From contig JAFNZX010000155.1 in NCBI GenBank assembly GCA_017382615.1, positions 1 to 8,982 on the forward strand: 8,982 nucleotides of DNA. The letters run 5' to 3'. The translations under genes and the position numbers were made by a program. Under the pieces are notes generated by a model, which saw nothing but the letters and a program-made list of their open reading frames with translations, ran no database searches and was not told the origin of the DNA. The DNA comes from Clostridia bacterium (GTDB lineage Bacteria; Bacillota; Clostridia; Oscillospirales; CAG-272). Positions 6,379-8,982 of the stretch are shown piece after piece. The number at the start of each line of letters is the position of its first letter. The first letter of the stretch is position 1.

Positions 6379-7170
6379 ATGATAGCACATCAACCGTTTT
6401 CAAGGGAAGTGCCCGCGGCGCGTGTCTGCGTGCTGATGGTACACGGCATTCTGGGCAGCCCTCATCATTTTGATATGCTGCTGCCCTATATCCCCGAGGA
6501 TTGGTCGTTCAGATCCTTGCAGCTGGATGGGCATGGCGGTAAGGTGCGTGATTTTCGACGTACGAGCCGCGAAAAATGGGAGGCGCAGGTCGAGCGCGAG
6601 GTGGCGGATGCGTGCGCTTCGTACGAGCGCGTGGTCATTGTGGCGCACTCCATGGGTTGTATGCTGACGGCAAACGCCGTCGTCAAGCTGCATCTTGAGC
6701 ACAAGATTGGCGGCATGCTGTTCTTGGGCGCGGCACTGTATCCCAAGTGCGATCCGCCCGTCGTGCGTACGGCTGTGCGTATGCTGAATTTCCCGCCCGA
6801 CGATGGGGAGGACGCCTGCGTTGCCGCTGCGAGAAGGTGCTGTGGTGTGGACGTATACAAGACTCCCTTGTGGGAGCTGCTTGCCTGCATCCCGCGCTTT
6901 TTGGATCTGTTTGCCATATCGAGATATACGCGCGCTCACCTTGCGGGCTATGCGTTGCCCATGGTCGCGCTGCAATCCCTTCACGACGAAGTGGTAGGGC
7001 GCAGAGCGATCAAGCCGTTTTTGAAAAATCCCCATGCAAGGGGAGAGTTTTTGCCGGCGTCCTTGCACTTTTATTATCCGGCAAAAGATGCCCGGCGCAT
7101 TTGCAACGTCTTTGCGGATATCGTTGCAGAGGTGGACAAAAATCTGCAAAAAATACCGCTTTGCGATTGA
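6379..7170 (+). CDS. Alpha/beta hydrolase (serine hydrolase, lipase/esterase-like)
   Basis: The 263-residue protein has the alpha/beta-hydrolase fold signs: an HGILGSP oxyanion motif with His22-Gly23, the nucleophile elbow AHSMG with Ser91, the acid Asp203 in SLHDEVVG, and the base His230 in LPASLHFYY. A smaller cap of about 70 residues, with many cysteines and aromatic residues, lies between the elbow and the acid. It resembles monoacylglycerol lipase/carboxylesterase members; substrate is unknown. No signal peptide is seen. The frame is open further upstream inside the ribonuclease gene, but the ATG four bases after that gene's stop gives a full-length domain. Only a weak AAGAGA lies nearby, so translation is likely coupled. 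It ends the operon, and no terminator follows. Confidence 0.84.
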   Translation: MIAHQPFSREVPAARVCVLMVHGILGSPHHFDMLLPYIPEDWSFRSLQLDGHGGKVRDFRRTSREKWEAQVEREVADACASYERVVIVAHSMGCMLTANAVVKLHLEHKIGGMLFLGAALYPKCDPPVVRTAVRMLNFPPDDGEDACVAAARRCCGVDVYKTPLWELLACIPRFLDLFAISRYTRAHLAGYALPMVALQSLHDEVVGRRAIKPFLKNPHARGEFLPASLHFYYPAKDARRICNVFADIVAEVDKNLQKIPLCD

Positions 7171-7195
7171 CAAAGTCTTGACATTTTAGTATAAT
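7167..7195 (+). promoter_or_regulatory. Sigma-A promoter for the ROK kinase gene
   Basis: TTGACA at 7167-7172 and TATAAT at 7190-7195 are both perfect consensus hexamers with the ideal 17-base spacing. The -35 box overlaps the TGA stop (7168-7170) of the alpha/beta hydrolase. A second TTGACA at 7178-7183 is only six bases from the -10 box and cannot be used with it. Transcription should start near 7202, leaving a leader of about 50 bases. The kinase can therefore be expressed apart from the operon, probably strongly. Confidence 0.82.
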
Positions 7196-7211
7196 AAAAT
7201 ACGAAAACAGA

Positions 7212-7231
7212 GCGGTGGTGTGATCCGCCGC
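7212..7231 (+). promoter_or_regulatory. 5' leader hairpin upstream of the ROK kinase gene
   Basis: GCGGTGG and CCGCCGC pair as a 7-bp stem (one G-U) with a six-base loop, about ten bases after the predicted transcription start and just before the ribosome site (GAGAGGA, 7238-7244). There is no T-run, so it is not an intrinsic terminator. It may stabilise the 5' end or serve as a protein-binding site. Confidence 0.45.
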
Positions 7232-7250
7232 GGAAAAGAGAGGAAATATT

Positions 7251-8210
7251 ATGTACCGTATCGGAATTGACCTTGGCGGAACAAACATCGCCGCAGGTAT
7301 TGTTGACAGTGAGTATCGTATCGTTCATAAGGCAAGCGTTCCTACCGAGGCACAGCGCCCTGCAGAACAGATTGCGGCAAGCATGGCAGCTCTTTGCCAC
7401 AAAATTTGCAAGGAGTACGGCATCGGCGTTGAGGATATTGATTCTGTCGGTATCGCTTCTCCCGGTATCTGTGACCATGATACCGGCGTGGTCGTTTACA
7501 CCAACAATCTGCCCTTCCATCAGTTTGAGATCTGTGATCTGATCAAGAAGGATTTCCCCGCAAAGCAGTTCTTTATTGAGAACGATGCGAACGCTGCCGC
7601 TTGGGGCGAGGCGATCGCAGGCGCTGCAAAGGGCAGCAAGACCTCGGTTATGATCACGCTGGGCACAGGCGTTGGCGGCGGCATCATTATCGATAACAAG
7701 GTGTTCTCCGGCTTTAACTATGCGGGGGCTGAGCTTGGACATATCGTCATCGTTAAGGACGGTGTGCAGTGCTCCTGCGGACGCAAGGGCTGCTGGGAGG
7801 CTTACAGCTCGGCAACTGCGCTGATTCGCATGACCCGCGAGAAGATCGAGGAGTGCGCAAAGAGCGGCAGAGAGACGCTGATGAGCAAGCTCGCAGAGGA
7901 AAAGGGCAAGGTCTCGGGCAGAACCGCGTTTGACGCGCTGCGCGCAGGCGACGAGGCGGCAAAAGAGGTTGTGGACACTTACGTGGACTATCTGGCTACG
8001 GGTATCGGCAACGTCATCAACATCTTCCAGCCCGAGGTACTCTCGCTGGGCGGCGGCGTTTCGGGTGAGGGTCAGTACCTGCTCGACATGCTGATTCCCA
8101 AGGTCAGAGCAGAGCAGTACGGCGGCGGTCTTGTCACGCTGACAGATATCCGTATCGCAAAGCTTGGCAACGATGCAGGCATCGTTGGCGCAGCGGTGTT
8201 GGGGCTGTAA
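7251..8210 (+). CDS. ROK-family sugar kinase, probable glucokinase
   Basis: The 319-residue protein is a full-length ROK (repressor, ORF, kinase) enzyme without the N-terminal DNA-binding domain of ROK repressors, so it is a kinase. The phosphate loop is DLGGTN at residues 7-12, and the catalytic base is Asp112 in IENDANAA. A second nucleotide-binding block, LGTGVGGG, follows. The ROK zinc site is complete: His164 in AELGH plus Cys174, Cys176 and Cys181 in CSCGRKGC. A GGGVS block near residue 265 is also typical. It should phosphorylate glucose or a related hexose or N-acetylhexosamine with ATP in the cytosol; glucokinase is the commonest role of clostridial members but the substrate is not proven. 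It has its own consensus promoter and can also receive read-through from the upstream operon. Confidence 0.93.
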   Translation: MYRIGIDLGGTNIAAGIVDSEYRIVHKASVPTEAQRPAEQIAASMAALCHKICKEYGIGVEDIDSVGIASPGICDHDTGVVVYTNNLPFHQFEICDLIKKDFPAKQFFIENDANAAAWGEAIAGAAKGSKTSVMITLGTGVGGGIIIDNKVFSGFNYAGAELGHIVIVKDGVQCSCGRKGCWEAYSSATALIRMTREKIEECAKSGRETLMSKLAEEKGKVSGRTAFDALRAGDEAAKEVVDTYVDYLATGIGNVINIFQPEVLSLGGGVSGEGQYLLDMLIPKVRAEQYGGGLVTLTDIRIAKLGNDAGIVGAAVLGL

Positions 8211-8295
8211 AGACCTATATATAAAAGCAGCAGGCTCATGGGGCTGATAAAGTAGCGGAAAAATTTTCAAATAGCAATGCATTCAAATAGTAATT

Positions 8296-8329
8296 GCCGT
8301 AGGCGCGGACGATCAATGATCGCCCCTAC
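8296..8329 (-). repeat. Left copy of the GTAGGGGCGA palindromic repeat
   Basis: Read on the minus strand this copy gives GTAGGGGCGATCATTGATCG and onward to CCTACGGC. It is itself palindromic around its centre and is an inverted copy of 8376-8412 with about five differences. Pairing may extend outward through an AATAG...TTGCCG flank. Confidence 0.8.
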
Positions 8330-8375
8330 AAGTGTCTGCGCTGTGGTTTTAATACCTAAAATCCCAACAAAAACA

Positions 8376-8412
8376 GCCGTAGGGGCGACCATCGGTCGTC
8401 CGCTCCTGCGGC
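8376..8412 (+). repeat. Right copy of the GTAGGGGCGA palindromic repeat
   Basis: It begins GCCGTAGGGGCGACCATCGG and ends CCTGCGGC, the plus-strand partner of 8296-8329. Repeats of this type are scattered through intergenic regions of many gut Clostridia. Confidence 0.8.
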
Positions 8413-8433
8413 AACTATTCATAAAAAAGCAAA

Positions 8434-8472
8434 CAAGGACTGCATCCAAGTGATACAGTCCTTGATTTTTTT
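8434..8472 (+). terminator. Intrinsic terminator, probably bidirectional
   Basis: CAAGGACTG (8434-8442) pairs with CAGTCCTTG (8456-8464). One mismatch and three further pairs close on a short CAAGT loop, followed by seven T residues (8466-8472). On the other side an A-run (8423-8428) gives a poorer U-tract for minus-strand transcripts, so it can serve both the kinase gene and the convergent methyltransferase gene. It lies about 225 bases past the kinase stop, so the kinase mRNA carries a long structured 3' end. Confidence 0.82.
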
Positions 8473-8562
8473 GTGATTTTCTCCGCTAATTTGTCAGCCC
8501 CATGTGCCTGCTGTTTTATGCTGCAAAACTAAACAAGTGATTAAATAATAAACAACAATGCG

Positions 8563-8982
8563 TTATACGATCTGGAATATGTAGAATTTTAAGTAGTCCG
8601 TCTCGGGTACGTTCCACAAAATCGGGTGGTCGGGGGACTGCTGACGCGCCTCAATCTGGCGCAGGGAAACCCCTGCATCCTCGGCTGCGTTGTGCAGCAT
8701 TTGCTTAAAATAGGTGTCGGTCATGAAGTGCGAGCAGGAGCAGGTGGCAAGATAACCGCCGCGGGGCAACAGCTTCATCGCCTTGGAATTGATCTCGCGG
8801 TAGCCTCTGATCGCGTTCTTGAGCGTGTCGCGGCTCTTGGTAAATGCGGGCGGGTCAAGAATGATGAAATCGTAATCGCAGGGGATCTTTTTGTCAGCCA
8901 TGGCTGTCAAAAGATCAAAAACGTCGGTGCAGACAAAGTCCATTCTGTCCGCAAGACCGTTGTTTTGCGCGTTTTTGCGCGC
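8563..8982 (-). CDS. RlmI-type 23S rRNA (cytosine-C5) methyltransferase, partial (C-terminal part)
   Basis: The gene reads leftward from beyond the right edge; the last 139 codons are visible, ending in TAA (minus strand) at 8563-8565. It has the SAM-methyltransferase motif IV DPPAFTKS, then the ATCSCSH block holding the catalytic-type cysteines, and finishes with SPDHPILWNVPETDYLKF, a signature tail of COG1092 proteins such as E. coli RlmI, which methylates C1962 of 23S rRNA. The internal ATG at 8941-8943 is not the start: the frame continues to the edge with ARKNAQNNGLADR, typical of the motif II/III region. The missing N-terminal part should hold a PUA domain and the SAM-binding GxG loop. 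It is convergent with the kinase gene. Confidence 0.9.
   Translation of the reverse strand, partial: ARKNAQNNGLADRMDFVCTDVFDLLTAMADKKIPCDYDFIILDPPAFTKSRDTLKNAIRGYREINSKAMKLLPRGGYLATCSCSHFMTDTYFKQMLHNAAEDAGVSLRQIEARQQSPDHPILWNVPETDYLKFYIFQIV

Larger units (their letters stand above)
8221..8519. repeat. Nested inverted-repeat element filling the convergent spacer
   Basis: The 352-base gap between the kinase stop and the methyltransferase stop has no gene. Its outer arms, 8221-8263 and 8477-8519, are inverted copies with one indel and about four mismatches over 43 bases; both contain CATGGGGCTGA on the left-arm strand. Inside lie a second inverted pair (8296-8329 and 8376-8412) and a terminator hairpin (8434-8472). 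This looks like one palindromic element inserted within another. No target duplication is clear. As RNA it would form one long hairpin enclosing others. Confidence 0.7.

Noticed and set aside
7202..7250. Riboswitch or attenuator in the kinase leader
   Set aside because: The leader is only about 50 bases with one hairpin and no T-run or alternative pairing, so it is too small for a known riboswitch class.
7074..8282. A 402-codon minus-strand open frame
   Set aside because: It lies antisense to the complete ROK kinase gene and its promoter, shows no motif, and has no plausible ribosome site.

Overview
The window looks like a chromosomal segment of an uncultured gut-type Clostridia (Firmicutes, Oscillospiraceae-like). 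The grounds are strong AAGGAG ribosome sites, short intergenic gaps, a lipoprotein with a Thr/Glu/Pro-rich stalk, an EFR1-type flavodoxin-ferredoxin, a consensus sigma-A promoter, and intergenic palindromes of the 'GTAGGGGCGA...' and 'CATCCTGAGCGGAG' kinds seen in this group. The placement rests on gene style only; no marker gene was compared.

Layout. (1) Bases 1-973 are AT-rich: the end of an unassigned gene overlaps, by ATGA, a small flavodoxin/2x[4Fe-4S] protein. (2) Bases 974-1180 hold no convincing gene, but they show an orphan gene junction (stop, Shine-Dalgarno, ATG). (3) Bases 1181-1597 are a roughly 417-bp repeat with inverted arms of about 65 bp, packed with short perfect hairpins. 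An AT-rich single-domain GIY-YIG nuclease gene (1621-1902) starts 24 bases after it. (4) Bases 1936-7170 are a GC-richer, tightly packed five-gene operon: DUF1680/GH127-type glycosidase, SGNH hydrolase, histidine phosphatase, lipid-anchored barnase-like ribonuclease, alpha/beta hydrolase. (5) A TTGACA-N17-TATAAT promoter overlapping the last operon stop drives a ROK-family sugar kinase (7251-8210). (6) Bases 8211-8562 are a non-coding convergent spacer with nested inverted repeats and a bidirectional-looking terminator. (7) A partial RlmI-type 23S rRNA methyltransferase enters from the right edge on the minus strand.

How the genes may work together. The glycosidase and SGNH esterase lack signal peptides, so they probably trim and deacylate imported plant-type oligosaccharides in the cytoplasm, and the ROK kinase could phosphorylate released hexose. 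That pathway is inferred; no transporter or sugar regulator is present. The phosphatase and alpha/beta hydrolase have unknown substrates. The ribonuclease is the odd member: it is exported, lipid-anchored, has no barstar gene beside it, and carries an EF-hand-like calcium loop inserted between its presumed catalytic residues.

The strongest leads for something undescribed are the hairpin-rich repeat paired with a GIY-YIG nuclease, and the calcium-loop ribonuclease lipoprotein.
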